Below, piece by piece: positions 12,194-23,223 of a DNA stretch of 64,000 nucleotides; positions within the stretch are counted from its first letter, which is position 1, and each line of letters starts with the position of its first letter. A program made the translations under genes and the position numbers. A model generated the notes under the pieces. It had not been told where the DNA came from. It did not search any database and saw only the letters and a list, made by a program, of their open reading frames with translations. This DNA comes from Apoda limacodes (lineage: Eukaryota; Arthropoda; Insecta; Lepidoptera; Limacodidae), in assembly GCA_946406115.1 (NCBI GenBank), contig OX291544.1, positions 6,448,001-6,512,000 on the forward strand. The letters run 5' to 3'.

Positions 12194-13260
12194 TTTGAAA
12201 GCAAAAAATAATAAAGTAAGCTGTGTAGCGTAATGTTTTTTTACGGACACAATGAGTTCAATAGTTGTTTTTGATTTGTTTTTTGCACATCGATAGACAG
12301 TTTGAAATGGCAGATAGTACACATGGCACTTTCTGTACATGCAAAAGAGGCATCGGAGTATTTGAAATGTTTTAGAAAATTTTGATTATTCAACTATTCT
12401 AACATTCGCACGAAGGCTTATATTTAAAACCGAATTAATGTTTTCGCAACGGAATGAATACTTTATTTACATACTTATTTATTTTTTATGTTTTAAATGC
12501 CTATTAAGAGTAGGATGATATTATGCTTTAATGAATCTAACGTGCTTAGAAATAACATCTGTAGTAGAGTCAACATGAATTTTATATGCTTTCATCATTT
12601 GCTCCTCGCGTAAACATAAGTATTATGTTGGCAATGAATAATTTTGCTGATTACTTAACGAAGTAGACAAAAAGAGGTACTATTTGTTTAGGTAATTGCT
12701 GACCGACATTTTTTAACTATTTACGTGCAGTAAGCGGTTTATTGTATCACCTTAAACAGAGCACTTTTTGTCCCAACAAGGGCAATATCAGTCTTTCAAT
12801 TTAAGTGTATCATTGCAACATAAAATATTAGCTTATCAACATCATTTAGAATATTATTAGACTTTAAAGAGACTTTTGTATGAAAATTATTGGTAACTTA
12901 ATTCGTTCAAGTATTTAGAATAAACAAATAACGTTAAAGGTGTTATCTAGTAAAGGAAAATGCTTACTAAAATTTCGACAGCACTCTTTAAACCGCCCAA
13001 GCCGTTGAGAATGCCCTCTTGATTCCAATAAATTACAAGGATCTAAGAATTTTTAAATCCAGTCACTGACACTTTACACACCACTTTGAAAATCAAGTTA
13101 GCACATCACAAAGTCCTGCCACGGGGTCCGAGACTAAACCCGTTTCGGTATGTATCGAATTCCGGTTTTAGGAAAGGTCACCTTCCTAATTTGAATGGAA
13201 AAGAATAGACAGTTCCACTTCAACAACGTTCAGGTTGAAAGGAAAGTCTTATAAGAAAGT
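12194..13260. other. No gene recognised
   Basis: AT-rich to about 12950; composition then rises gradually toward the CpG-rich segment at 13281. Confidence 0.4.
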
Positions 13261-13280
13261 TTCATGTGTAAACTTTTTTC

Positions 13281-13386
13281 GCGATATTGTCGAGTCGGCG
13301 TCGCGTAGCGTCGCGACACAAGCGCCACGAGCGACGGCACGAGGCGGACTGGAGACCAATCGAGTTTTCTTTAAGTCAGTGTGAGT
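13281..13386 (+). promoter_or_regulatory. CpG-rich segment ending in an initiator-like/splice-donor sequence
   Basis: 13283-13350 is strikingly CpG-rich ('gtcggcgtcgcgtagcgtcg') in AT-rich surroundings. It ends 'tttaagtcagt|gtgagtgaag': TCAGT (13376-13380) fits the arthropod initiator, and gtgagt (13381-13386) is a strong 5' splice site. Both readings suit a promoter or first non-coding exon. No downstream promoter element at +28 was seen, and the reading frames are not open. Direction and activity are inference. Confidence 0.3.
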
Positions 13387-14170
13387 GAAGTCGAAGCCTC
13401 CAAATCGGGATACTATATTTCTATGTGTTAGAGGTTTGCAGATTCTTCTACCACGATAGCTTGAAACTCGGTTTAAAATAGTGCGAGATTTACATTGCTT
13501 GCTACATGTAGTCGTCTCTAGATAACGCTATTGTAATGAAATAATGTAAATTACAGACAATGATATTGTAGTCAAAGGATATTTTGAAAGCATGAGTGCC
13601 TTAAGCACTAGGTTCTCAAGCTTTTGCTGGTTATTGTTATGAGTCTGCATGCGCATAGTTTTATGAAATGGACTTTTTGTTTGTGGGTCCGTCTGGTAAC
13701 TGAGGCATTAAACACGCATTATTACAGGGCACTGAACTATATGTGCTTTACCATGAACATATATTCTTTAGTTCTCAAGTTATTTGTATTTCTAAAATAT
13801 TTGCTTGACTCTGTAAAGTAAATTAAACTTAAAAACCTGTTTAAGAAACATTACCATACACTGCTGAATTTGCTCAGAGCGAAAAAGTAATGAGTCACAC
13901 TGTCTTAGAAGTATGTTTTTTTAAGCAGCATCAATAATCGCTTTCAAAGATGTAATAAACGGGACAAACATACGTAAAAATTTGGCACATGTGTTTAGAA
14001 GCCCGCATAGACTAACATATATAAATATTGTGCAATTCTATCAATATAACTACATACATATCTACCGATTAAATTGATAACTTCCTTTTTTTAAAGTCGT
14101 TTAAAAAAATCCCAAAACATGTAAAGAACTTAAATCATCGGGTTAAGTAGGAAATAACAAAATAAAAAAA
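13387..14170. other. No gene recognised
   Basis: AT-rich with a 65-codon frame at 13624-13821 of hydrophobic, unrecognised composition. Confidence 0.35.
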
Positions 14171-14460
14171 ATAAAAATGGAAATTAAATGATCCAAAATT
14201 GATCCCTGTAGTACTCCTGAACTAACGGTAACAAAAATGGATTCACGATCGTTGATGACGACATTTATGCGTCTGTTTAATAATACTATTAATACTGTTC
14301 AATATATTGTGAATAAAGCCAACGCTAAAGATTACCGCGTATCCTATTAAAAGCTTACTTATCTGGGAGAATTTTGTGATCCACGCTGTCTAAGGCCTTC
14401 TGAATGTCAGTATATACACTATTGGTTTATTTATTGTTATCTAAACTATTGAACAAATAA
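14171..14460 (-). pseudogene. Non-LTR reverse-transcriptase core relic
   Basis: Read on the minus strand, 14417-14360 gives V-Y-T-D-I-Q-K-A-L-D-S-V-D-H-K-I-L, the motif A region of Jockey/CR1-type RTs with its catalytic aspartate at 14406-14408. 14238-14190 gives S-S-G-V-L-Q-G-S-I-L-D-H-L-I, the motif B (SGVPQGS) region. A stop lies upstream of motif A and a frame change lies between the motifs. Neither end of an element is visible. Confidence 0.7.
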
Positions 14461-14504
14461 GTTTTAAATATAAGACCGTTCATTGTTAACAGCGCTACCA
14501 GCCG

Positions 14505-14702
14505 CAATGGAGATCTTGATGATTTCTGCAAAGAAACTACTAGTCTAAGATCAATTATATTTCACGAGATAAAGCCTTTTCTAATTTGACAGCTATCATT
14601 CGAAATGAAGATTCGATGACATTTATCATTTCTGTAAAGAAACTTTTAATCTACAGTCAACAGTTACGGAAATACAGCCCTTTCTAGTTTGACAACTGTA
14701 AA
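14505..14702. repeat. Diverged tandem repeat, about 95-bp unit
   Basis: 14508-14598 and 14606-14700 share 'gatttctgcaaagaaact / catttctgtaaagaaact', then 'gtc..agatcaa / agtcaacag' and 'agccttttctaatttgacag / agccctttctagtttgacaa'. Two old units of an unknown repeat. Confidence 0.5.
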
Positions 14703-15013
14703 TTTAACTAAATAATGATTAAAAATAATAATTAAAATTTAAGAAAAAACTTACTTTATAGCTTTAGACCGATTAATTCTCAACCGTTTGACGAACTTTA
14801 TGTAAATTAATTTGTCATCATCGATAAGCGCTCTAATCCAAGAACCATTCGAAGACCAAAAGTGCACAAATCAACCCTGGCACTAATCGTAAAATAAGTA
14901 GATATTTTTGTTTATTATTGTACTATAAAATTAGTGACGGTGAAACGAATCAGATGTAGTGGATTGACGTTTTACCAATTTCTGTTCAATAATAACTTTA
15001 TGTATACATTTAT

Positions 15014-15185
15014 AAAGTCACCTTTGTCCAGATACACTGCTATCAGAACCTGTTGCGGTGATAAGCTTACTCCCTGTCACCCAGGACTTAAGAGGTTGGT
15101 AAAAAAATGCTGTCCCTCACATTATGATGTGGGTCTGTTTCTAGTTAACCCCTTCGAAGTAAAAACCGTAAAGTTATACATATAT
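15014..15185 (+). mobile_element. Four-copy dispersed repeat ('attatgatgtggg' family), copy 1
   Basis: Shared landmarks with copies at 15951, 52678 and 59340: 'gtccagatacactgctatca', 'taagcttactccctgtca', 'gaacttaagaggttggt' (variants) and 'acattatgatgtgggt', ending near 'gttatacat'. No coding potential. The class is unknown (SINE- or MITE-like). Confidence 0.6.
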
Positions 15186-15325
15186 ATTATCTGTTGCTTC
15201 ATTTCTCATTATAGAGGCCAATTAACGAACTAAAAAACACAGTATCGTATTTATAACATCAATTAGTGGAAGTGACACTGAATAAAACTATTTTTTTTCT
15301 GACTGACTATGCAGCCATTACTGAT

Positions 15326-15502
15326 TCACCGGGCTTTTTGTGGCGAGACTCTGAAGGAGCCTCAGCCCATATAGCGCCCAACGCTCAAGGGCTCCCCGCG
15401 GGGGGAGCCTCGGCTTGGGTTGTTGCTCTCGGGGGTGTCCCTTCGACCAGCGTGAGTCTCGAACCCGAAGGTGGGTCAGCGCTAGGAGGGGAGTTAAACT
15501 AA
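15326..15502 (+). other. GC-rich segment with a short hairpin, unrecognised
   Basis: Composition jumps to GC-rich, with the palindrome-like 'ctccccgcggggggag' around 15390-15406. The plus frame is open from 15266 to 15502 and Gly/Ala/Pro-rich ('PNAQGLPAGGASAWVVALGG'); the other strand is open too, as expected for GC-rich DNA. The abrupt edges suggest an inserted piece, possibly a LINE 3' UTR, but I cannot name the family. Confidence 0.4.
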
Positions 15503-15950
15503 ATAGTCGACGCCGATAATATATCGTTGAAACGTTATTGGCAAAGAAAATGTCTGATAATAAAAAAAACCTCTCGCTACTCTTTTTTAAGACATGTTGA
15601 TATCTACGTTTCATATCAAATTGAATTATATTTTTTTATTACAAAGAATAGCGTCAATAATTCAACGTTTCAAAGGCTTTCAGTGAGACTGGCGCCGCGC
15701 CGTGGTTTGACCGTCGCCGCACGATCGAATTACATCGATTAGCCTTGTAAAGTTACTTTGAACATAATCTTTAGTGTCATTATATTTATTAACATCTATA
15801 ATTATTATAGAAAAAAATGACATTAATAAGGTATAGCAATTTACTATTCGAGAGATTTTTGGTATTATATTTAGGCAGGATTATTATGGTGAGTAGCTAC
15901 CTTCTGATAATTAATGGAATGAAATAGTGTCATTTTCTTTGATAGGCTTC
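15503..15950. other. No gene recognised
   Basis: Returns to AT-rich. A short GC patch at 15690-15735 has no recognisable content. Confidence 0.4.
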
Positions 15951-16096
15951 TTTCTCCCTAGATAGGCTTACTCCTGTCATACAGAACTAAAGTGGTTGGT
16001 AACAAGAGGCCACCCCAACATTATGATGTGGGTGAGTATACACCCAATGGTTCTTCTGGGGATCAAACCCGTGAAGATATAGGTAAATACATACAT
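15951..16096 (+). mobile_element. Four-copy dispersed repeat, copy 2
   Basis: 'ataggcttactcctgtcat', 'cagaactaaagtggttggt', 'acattatgatgtgggtgag', then 'ggggatcaaacccgtgaag' match copies 1, 3 and 4. 'gggatcaaaccc' weakly resembles an inverted tRNA B box, which would fit a SINE; weak evidence. Confidence 0.6.
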
Positions 16097-16387
16097 TCGT
16101 TATATTTTTGAATTATATTAATCAACGAAATAATTTTAGTTGAGTACTGAAAGTTAACTATGAGAATATGACTAAAAGCATTAAGTTTACATTTGTACAC
16201 ATTGTGCATTCAAAGTTTACTATGATAACTAGGTAGGTACTTTACTTTAAGAAGTATCTTGCCATAGTTTGATATCGTCGCTTAAGATCTGATATAGGTG
16301 AACATATAATGACGAACTATTTAAGACTGTGAAAAACTATTGTTTTGTATATCCGAGTAGGTATGGATATTCAATATCTATAATACA

Positions 16388-16509
16388 TACTAATATTATG
16401 AATGCTAAAGTTAGTTTGTTTGTCAATCCTTATGTCGCAACATTGAGCTGAATTTTGGCACAGGGATAGTTGACGAGATAGAAAAGGACATAGGCTCATT
16501 TTATCCTAG

Positions 16510-16512
<3 letters not shown>
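16388..16512 (+). mobile_element. 'ctagt'-type repeat, truncated at a microsatellite
   Basis: Begins 'actaatattatgaatgctaa', with 'gagctgaattttggcacagg' and 'gaaaaggacataggctcatt'. It stops where the GT array starts. Association of this repeat type with microsatellites is well known in Lepidoptera. Confidence 0.6.
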
Positions 16513-16513
<1 letters not shown>

Positions 16514-16575
<62 letters not shown>

Positions 16576-16576
16576 C

Positions 16577-16608
<32 letters not shown>

Positions 16609-16610
16609 CT

Positions 16611-16656
<46 letters not shown>
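16514..16656. repeat. (GT)n microsatellite, about 143 bp
   Basis: Long GT array with an internal gc run (about 16567-16578) and a tatgtctctctg interruption (about 16604-16615). On its right lie degenerate g/t-rich bases and then the 3' side of a minus-strand LINE; on its left, a truncated 'ctagt'-type repeat. Confidence 0.95.
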
Positions 16657-16658
<2 letters not shown>

Positions 16659-16782
16659 AAGGGTGTGTGAGGGTGTGTTAAGGTGTGTATGAGGATGTAA
16701 ATTGGGTTCTGGGGTGTATGTGTGAGTGTAAGTGCATTTTAATTTTTATATATTTTTAATAAATGTAGGTTATGTATATGTT

Positions 16783-17394
16783 TTATGAAAGCACCGATAA
16801 TAAATTTTCGGTTTCGTCATATGTAAGCTTTAGCAGCCAGTTAGTAACTGTGATCTTGCATTCTTTTCGGGACATGTTATATATAGACAGTTATTTGTTA
16901 GCCTTGTTGTACAATATACCGCCATTATAGGTAAAGAATTTATGGGCAAAGGAAGTTCTCGTGGGTTTTATTGAGCATATCAGATAATTACGTCTTTTGG
17001 AAGAGTTCTCATGATTCGAAACATAATTTGTACATGTGTGCTGTCTCAGAATTAAAGAAAGGACATATAATTGTCTTACCGATAAAACTTTTAGCTGACT
17101 AAAAAGATTTGAGGTGGGGTATAACTTTGGTTTAAAAAAACATACTTTTAAGATGAGTCGTTGAGCTCTTTCAAGATCAAGCATTAGTGTTTTACTTGAG
17201 CCACCCCAGGAGGAGATACAGTAATTAAACACCGATTGACAAAGCGCAATGTAAACCATTTTCATTAAATCCGAGCTTGCTACATTTTTGAGGTTTTTAA
17301 AGAAATATAAGAGTTTCCTAATTTTTTTGGACAAGCTATTGATGTGATCCGAAAACGAAAGGTTGTTGATTGCAAGTTTTCTACGGAATAACAT
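16783..17394 (-). pseudogene. Non-LTR retrotransposon RT C-terminal relic (Jockey superfamily)
   Basis: The minus frame runs from ATG 17394 with one internal TAA (16891-16893) and then stays in frame to TAA at 16783-16785, about 204 codons. Conserved blocks: 'LSFSDHINSLSKKIRKLLYF' (thumb start), 'MVYIALCQSVFNYCISSWGG' and 'LERAQRLILKVCF', then 'LLKLTYDETENLLSVL' just before the final stop. These are typical of a lepidopteran Jockey-superfamily LINE. The polymerase core is absent, so it is 5'-truncated. Its 3' flank leads directly into the AC/GT array, so the microsatellite may have grown from the LINE 3' UTR. Confidence 0.75.
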
Positions 17395-18719
17395 GTATAT
17401 ATTGATTTTTTTTTGATTTTTTTTTAAATGAAAACATATTAGAAGGTGACATGGAGTATCATTAGGTATATGTTTTAGGATGAAAGTGTTATGTATTGTT
17501 TGAAAGCTAGTAAAGCTTAAAAGTTTTTAAAAAGCAGTAACTAGTGGAAAATACTTTATTTACAAACCGGATACGACTTCTTTGGTCACCTTGACCGGTC
17601 GACTCTACGTACATGGAGACTGACTTATGTCAAGATCACCAAAATTTAAAAACCAGATTTTGATCTGGTGTTGCGTCATTACACTTTTATCTAAATTAAA
17701 CATAACATGTACCATAAAACCAATGCACACCATTTATGGAATGATAATGTCAGTCACTAGAAGCTAACTTTACAAATATGGAGCATACTTTGCATTTTAT
17801 CACCAAAACCTGTGAATAAAATAATTTAAAAAAAATATCTCGACAACTTTACCTAAATAGCTGGTAATTTAAGATTATTACATAGAAATTGTGTTCACAC
17901 TTTTGTTTTTTTAAGTAAAATATGAAAGTTTATTTTTAATGATCACTTCCCACACCGCTGTTGTTTAAGAAGAACTTTTACAATGAATCTTGGAACTGAT
18001 ATTACGTATTTATGACAAATCTAGTTAAATAGGATGTATTCATCTAAACGTTTTGAATAAAATTAATTCACTTCCTAAGATATGATTACTGGGTATATAA
18101 GACGTAATAACTCAAGAAGCACAACTGGGTGGCAAATTGTAAGTTTATAGATATATTATTAGAAATTTATGTGAAATATTCAGCCTTGATTAAGTTCTAT
18201 AAGAGTGGAGGTAACCCCTATGGAACCGATATAGAACCACGGGGAGAAAAAGTGCTGCAATTTTTCTCTTTTTGGTTCTTCATGGGATCCACAGGAGTTC
18301 TCACGATCACTTTGAGTGGCATTGAGAACTGTGGTTCTAAGTTATTTGCAGTTAACGATTTGATTAAATGAAAGACGATTTATTCGGTCATTCGGTGATA
18401 TAAGAGACGCCAAAGATCTTATTTTGACTGGTAGCAAGTCAAGTTGTGTGTTCTGTGAATTTGAAGCGTAATCTGCTATTTTATTTTGGATTATATCTGT
18501 TTTATTCATAATGTACTCCAAGTTATACAGGCATTTAAAAAACTAAAAACAGTCTTAAAATTTTGGCTTTATTGTAAAAATTCTCGCAAAATTATTGTAC
18601 AAAGGCTCAGAATATATTTAAAAGTGTTTATTACTATTTATACCATGTTCAATTGTTGGATTTTGAAAAGCCCTTGGAAATGTGCTGATTTAAAGTTTAG
18701 ATTGTTCTGCTATATTTAT
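17395..18719. other. No gene recognised; small hairpin at 18233-18281
   Basis: AT-rich. 18233-18281 can fold (agaacca with tggttct; gagaaaaa with tttttctc). Frames at 18129-18371 and 18486-18839 resemble nothing known and the latter overlaps the next repeat. Confidence 0.4.
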
Positions 18720-19451
18720 AGGGTTCCGTATATTAAAAGCAAAAATGGAACCCTTACAGAACACTTTGTTGTCCGGCGGTCTGTATGTATGTCAAAACCC
18801 TTTTTCTCAGGAACGCGTAAAGGTATTAAGTTAAAATAAAATAAATGACTAAGGTCTAGGGTTCCTTGAAACTGTAAATATATCAAGCTTCTAAATCAAC
18901 ACAAAAAATAATACGGCAGAAATATGGCCATTTTTGGTGCATAGTTTCGTATTCACATGTAAATTAAAACCTATGAAGTTCTTTCCGTCGTCCTAGAATC
19001 ATGAAAACTGACATGAAGCAAAAGCATCTGACATAATACAATTATATAGGAAAAAAAAACCGAAATTCGTTAATTTGTAGTTATACAACATAAAAAAGAT
19101 TGTCTGTCTGTCTGTCAAGAGCCTTTTACGCGTGATGGTATCAATCTTAAATTAATATCAAATACTAAAATCTACGGTCATTTAAAGTTGTAAAAAAACT
19201 TTTAAGTCAATGCTTTAAAAAATATGCCAATAATACGGTAACTTTTGTCGCATATTAATCAAACAAATAGATAAAAATCCATGGGGTACTTCCCGTTGAA
19301 CTAGAATCATGAAATTTAGCAAGAAGCACGATGTCACATCATAAATATAGGAAAAAAAACCGAAAACTAAACATAAACCTTAAAAAAAACACATAATAAG
19401 TTTGTACGGAATTTTCGGTGCGCGAGCCAGACTTTCACTTGACCAGTTTTT
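18720..19451 (+). mobile_element. 'gggttccgta' repeat, long copy
   Basis: Starts 'agggttccgtatatt' and 'ggaacccttacagaacactt', contains 'gtcgtcctagaatcatgaaa' and later 'gttgaactagaatcatgaaa' (a repeated internal block), a tgtctgtctgtctgtc run at 19103-19118, and ends 'acggaattttcggtgcgcga', 'cttgaccagtttttt'. This is the layout of a common lepidopteran non-autonomous repeat whose right end normally reads 'cgagtccgactcgcacttgg'. The internal duplication suggests two joined or nested copies. Confidence 0.6.
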
Positions 19452-20374
19452 TATGTTTTATTTATCGGAACTCTCTGGTTTCGTTGCTAATAAAAACATA
19501 ATACAGATAATTTTTTTTACGAAGTTAATACAGTCTATTAGTAATCATTTGTTGTTTTACTATAGGAATGCCACTATATACACGTTAAGTATAAAGTTTG
19601 CATGTACTACTCTTCGGATATGGAACCCTAAAAAGCACCATCATTTTCTCGTTCTTCAAAATATTTACTTTAAAATTCACTTGTAATTTTTTTCTTAAAA
19701 AAAAAACACTTTGTTTCGTCTTCTTCTTCGAGATTCGTTAAATATATTACCAAAATATTTCCCGAAATTTTAGCCATAATCGCTGATCATGCCCAGCCTG
19801 GCCCGTACTGTTGTTTTCGATTAGCTTTGTCTGTAGGTAAGTTGAGAAACCTAGACTTTAAATAGAATAGGATAACCTATAAAAGTCAGTAAACTTTCCT
19901 TAATAATAAGACACATTAATAACAAGTAACAAGCAAAGCAAAGCAATTTATGCTTAGCTCTTAAATGTACAAGTGTAATTATTACAAGTCCTAAACAGAC
20001 GACAGGGGACGTGCCCTGCAAAGAGCGTTGCTCTGCAAATATTTAGCAGAGGTAATAATGTCGAAATGGCGAACTTTTCCCACGACCCACTTGTTTTGTG
20101 TTTTTAAATGGACTACAATACAACACGCAATACTCGTACTGTGTTGTAATAGATATATTAATTGTTTGTTGGGAATAAAGCTATTTAAAAAAATATGATT
20201 AATAAATAGTTCTTGAGTGTGTTCCCGGTCTAATAAGGTTTAGTGTGATCTATATTTTTATTCCATATTATGCATTTATAATGAACTTATATTAAGTATG
20301 TGCGTCATTTTCTAATTTTTGAACTAGCTGGTAGATTACGAAGCAGGTTTTTTTTTGTCACTGCCGTAAATCTT
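19452..20374. other. No gene recognised
   Basis: AT-rich with one donor-like site (gtctgtag|gtaagttg near 19836) not preceded by a clear exon. Confidence 0.35.
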
Positions 20375-20560
20375 TGCCATCCTCACACTTTAGAACCTAT
20401 ATGGTCACGTACTGTTCGGCTTAAGGACAACTTCTTCCCATGAACGCTTAGGTAGTAGAACGAGCTCCCTGTCAAGGTTTTCTCTTGGGACTGCTCCTAT
20501 AAAAAAGGAGTGAGTGGATGTTTTAAAGGTGGGTAAAACATGATCTTTTTGGGTCACTCA
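20375..20560 (+). pseudogene. CR1-like LINE RT C-terminal relic
   Basis: Frame from about 20421: R-L-K-D-N-F-F-P-*-T-L-R-*-*-N-E-L-P-V-K-V-F. This is the decayed form of the F-x-P-R-T-x-x-L-W-N-E-L-P-A-K-V-F block of a lepidopteran CR1-like RT; 'acctatatggtcacgtactg' upstream belongs to the same element. Three stops make it dead. The intact version of this block is on the minus strand at 43113-43330. Confidence 0.65.
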
Positions 20561-21164
20561 GATAGCTATACAGAGATGATTGAGATGAGATGAGAGGGTT
20601 ACTTTAATTTGCTGAAGAACTGAATTTATCGACATAACTGAACTGACAATTTAGAGAGTTAGAGAAAGTGGCAACAGGAGGGCCATATCGTTCGTCAAAA
20701 TGATAATCTTAGTGAATACAACCTGGAATACGCATAGTTACCAGCAACCTGGTCAAAGGTGCAGGAAGCCACTAGATGCAGGCAGGGCCGCGCCGACCCC
20801 CCACAGCGCCTGTGTGCGAAATCTATGAAGCGCCTCTTTTTTTCACAAATCGTCATGTATCAACTTATTTTTTTTATTATTTGTTAATTTTGACCAAAAT
20901 ATGTTTTCCAGTTTTATATACTTGGATAATATTTTCCTAAATGGGTAAAACCAGTTCGCTTCCGCTTGCAAAAAATAAAACACGAATTAAATTTTTACAT
21001 ACCTTATTTATAATGTTATATAGAATTGTATACTTAGATATTAATAAAAAAATAGCTGACTTTTTTTCTATGAATACTGATTTAACTATTAGGTGTGCTA
21101 TGTTTAAAAAAAACAACAAGGGTCTTAAATGTTTAAGAATATAAACATACTTAAATTATATTAT

Positions 21165-21934
21165 TTCCTATCTTCTCGCTCTTCTGCTAGCGAAATTCTT
21201 AATAGTTTCGTGTATAGTCTATATGTTCTAATATGGCCTCCTCTATGGATATTGTTGCAAAATTTGTCAATCTTTCCTGGCTCATTGTTGAGCGCAGGTA
21301 ATTTTTTTAAGTTTTAATTTAGAAAAGGTCGTTTCCGCGCTTGCTACGGTAACTGGCATAGTTAGCAAAATTGGTATTCCTATAGTGATGTTAGGGTATA
21401 TAGCTGTCAAATTGTTTAAATATATAAATTCGAGAATTTTTACCACTTCCTAATTTATTTTTTTGAAAAAATACTAGACATGACATGATAATTTCTTTAT
21501 ACAAATCATCGGCGTTTATATCTAATAAATCATTTGCTCAAAGTTTTTCCTGCAAACGATGGCAGCTACTTCGTAATTGACTTTGATCTTGGTCAACACT
21601 TAGTTTAAATAAATAATTAAATATGTCATTCTGATTTTTCTATAAATTAAATTTTTCGTCTACGGAAGATAAAGCTTGATCCAATTTATAAAAAATACAT
21701 TAATTTATAAAAAGTACATTAATTTATAAAAAATACATTAATTTTAAAAGCGTTTCTCGGATCATTCATAGTGTGGTCTTCGTGTTCATAATCAAAAATC
21801 TTTGGAATCTTACGACGTCTTAGAGGTCTGGATCTAGAAGTTTCAAATTCAGCCTCGAAATATATTTTTTCGGCAATTTTCATAGCATCATTAACAATTT
21901 CCTCAAAATTTGTATTCATTGAATTTTTTAACAC
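21165..21934 (-). pseudogene. hAT-family (ZMYM1-like) transposase relic
   Basis: Minus-strand reading in order: 21934-21719 (FEEIVNDAMKIAEKIYFEAE, then R-R-R-K-I-P-K-I-F-D-Y-E-H-E-D), about 21690-21470 in another frame (LDQALSSVDEKFN, LFKLSVDQDQSQLRSSC, INADDLYKEIIMSCL), then 21460-21306 (IYPNITIGIPILLTMP, VTVASAETTFSKLKL), and after a frameshift 21297-21190 (LRSTMSQERLTNFATISIEE). The last block is the hAT dimerisation region; SAETTFSKLKL corresponds to the conserved SAERSFSKLKL. The N-terminal zinc finger and part of the catalytic region are missing, and there are at least two frameshifts and several stops. Confidence 0.85.
21683..21739. repeat. 19-bp tandem triplication inside the transposase relic
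   Basis: Three units of aatttataaaaaatacatt (21683-21701, 21702-21720 with one change, 21721-21739). The minus strand of one unit encodes F-F-I-N, so the triplication arose within the reading frame and, not being a multiple of three, broke it. Confidence 0.9.
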
Positions 21935-22085
21935 TATTTTCTTAATTTAAATTCATTAAAATTTATTTTCTATTTTTTAGTTCGGTTTTCTATAAAAAGC
22001 GTGTTTTTTAGTTTTTTTAAACTATTATTTATTTTCTACTTTTTAGTTTGGATTATTTATAATAGCTTGTTTCTTTAATTTTAAA

Positions 22086-22362
22086 CTATTGCACGACTCA
22101 TGATGCGAAGCATCAGAGAGTGCTTTATTTTCTTACCTTATCGACTATAGATGAAAATTATATAAATTAACAAAAATCATATTTTGCAAATTGAAAAATG
22201 GAATAATTTTATCAAATTAGTGTATTGTCATCGGTCCTCAATAAATCTACAAAGTTTGAACGAAATCTGGCCGTTTAAAGTGGGTCAAAATCGCGCCCAA
22301 AGAAGTCGGTTACAAACAAACATACAAACATACAGGTGAAGCTAATAAAAAGCTCGTAATAA
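22086..22362 (+). mobile_element. Short dispersed repeat nested in the hAT element
   Basis: Runs from 'tgcacgactcatgatgcgaa' through 'atctacaaagtttgaacgaa', 'tgggtcaaaatcgcgcccaa' and 'gaagtcggttacaaac' to 'gctaataaaaagctcgtaa'. This order is familiar from a widespread lepidopteran non-autonomous element; no coding sense. Edges are approximate. Confidence 0.5.
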
Positions 22363-22660
22363 ATGACGTTAATACAGCGCCAGTTGTATCGATAATGGGC
22401 AGAAAGCTATGAAATGCTCCCTTATGTCTAACTTTCTAGTTTCTGTGTTAAAATTGACAAATCTCATTATAATACTTATTTACTCTACGTATGAAATGTC
22501 AGTTGTATTAAAAAATTACCATTGTTACGGTCGTATAAATTTTGGCTTTGGCCACAAAAAGCTATATTTTGTGTAGGTACCTACATAGAAATTGGACCAC
22601 TCATATAATTCTTTTGATTACATCGTACCAGCGCTGCTTTTCAACCTCTAAAAGTTTTTG

Positions 22661-22694
22661 TTGAATACTATCAATAGTGTTTGATAGTATTCAA
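22661..22694. repeat. Perfect 14-bp hairpin
   Basis: Arms ttgaatactatcaa (22661-22674) and ttgatagtattcaa (22681-22694) around the loop tagtgt. It lies near the right end of the hAT element and may be a subterminal structure. Confidence 0.9.
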
Positions 22695-22797
22695 TAAAAA
22701 CTATCAAACAAAAATATTTTCGATGGCGGCGCCTCTATTGTCTTGGCGCCTGTGTGCGCCGCACACTTCACACACAGGGGCGGCGCGATGCAGGCAG

Positions 22798-23223
22798 CTA
22801 AAGGTAGGCATATGTTAAATGTGATTTAACGGTGAATGTCTTTTAAAGGAGACGTCAGTGTCAGAGGTAATAGAGCCTTAATAACGTAGATGCAAGCGAA
22901 ATACACAAAGTCATGTAAGCTGGAACTGTTAATATTTTTAGAATTACATTTGCGGTGACTTAAACTGAGACCGGTCAACATCATTTTATTTTTCTTAACA
23001 ATAGAAATAGAACTTAGGTATAAAATCTTGCTTGTGAAATAACTTAATACTAAGAAATAGGAAACTTTTATCTAATTTTTCTAAATCAGTACAATTATTA
23101 TAATTTTCTTTAATGAATAACTTCTAACTAATTTATTAATCCATATACATAAGAATCAATTGCCACATGTATGACGGAGCATCACTTAAGGACGGCTCCA
23201 CCGATTTGGCTGATGTACTTTTT
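22798..23223. other. No gene recognised
   Basis: AT-rich flank of the hAT element. Confidence 0.4.

Larger units (their letters stand above)
20786..22786 (-). mobile_element. Decayed hAT transposon, about 2.0 kb
   Basis: An 11-bp direct repeat, gatgcaggcag, borders the element (20775-20785 and 22787-22797). hAT target duplications are 8 bp and would lie within it (for example gcaggcag). The ends are GC-rich and partly inverted: left 'ccgcgccgacccc', right reversed 'tcgcgccgcccc', each with a nearby 'gcgcctgtgtgcg' motif (20806-20818, 22746-22758). The interior is AT-rich and holds a minus-strand transposase relic. A second repeat (22086-22362) sits inside. Terminal mismatches and several coding lesions show age. 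Confidence 0.7.

Noticed and set aside
16514..16656. CRISPR-like array
   Set aside because: It is a plain dinucleotide microsatellite; no spacer/repeat structure exists anywhere in the window, and the genome is eukaryotic.
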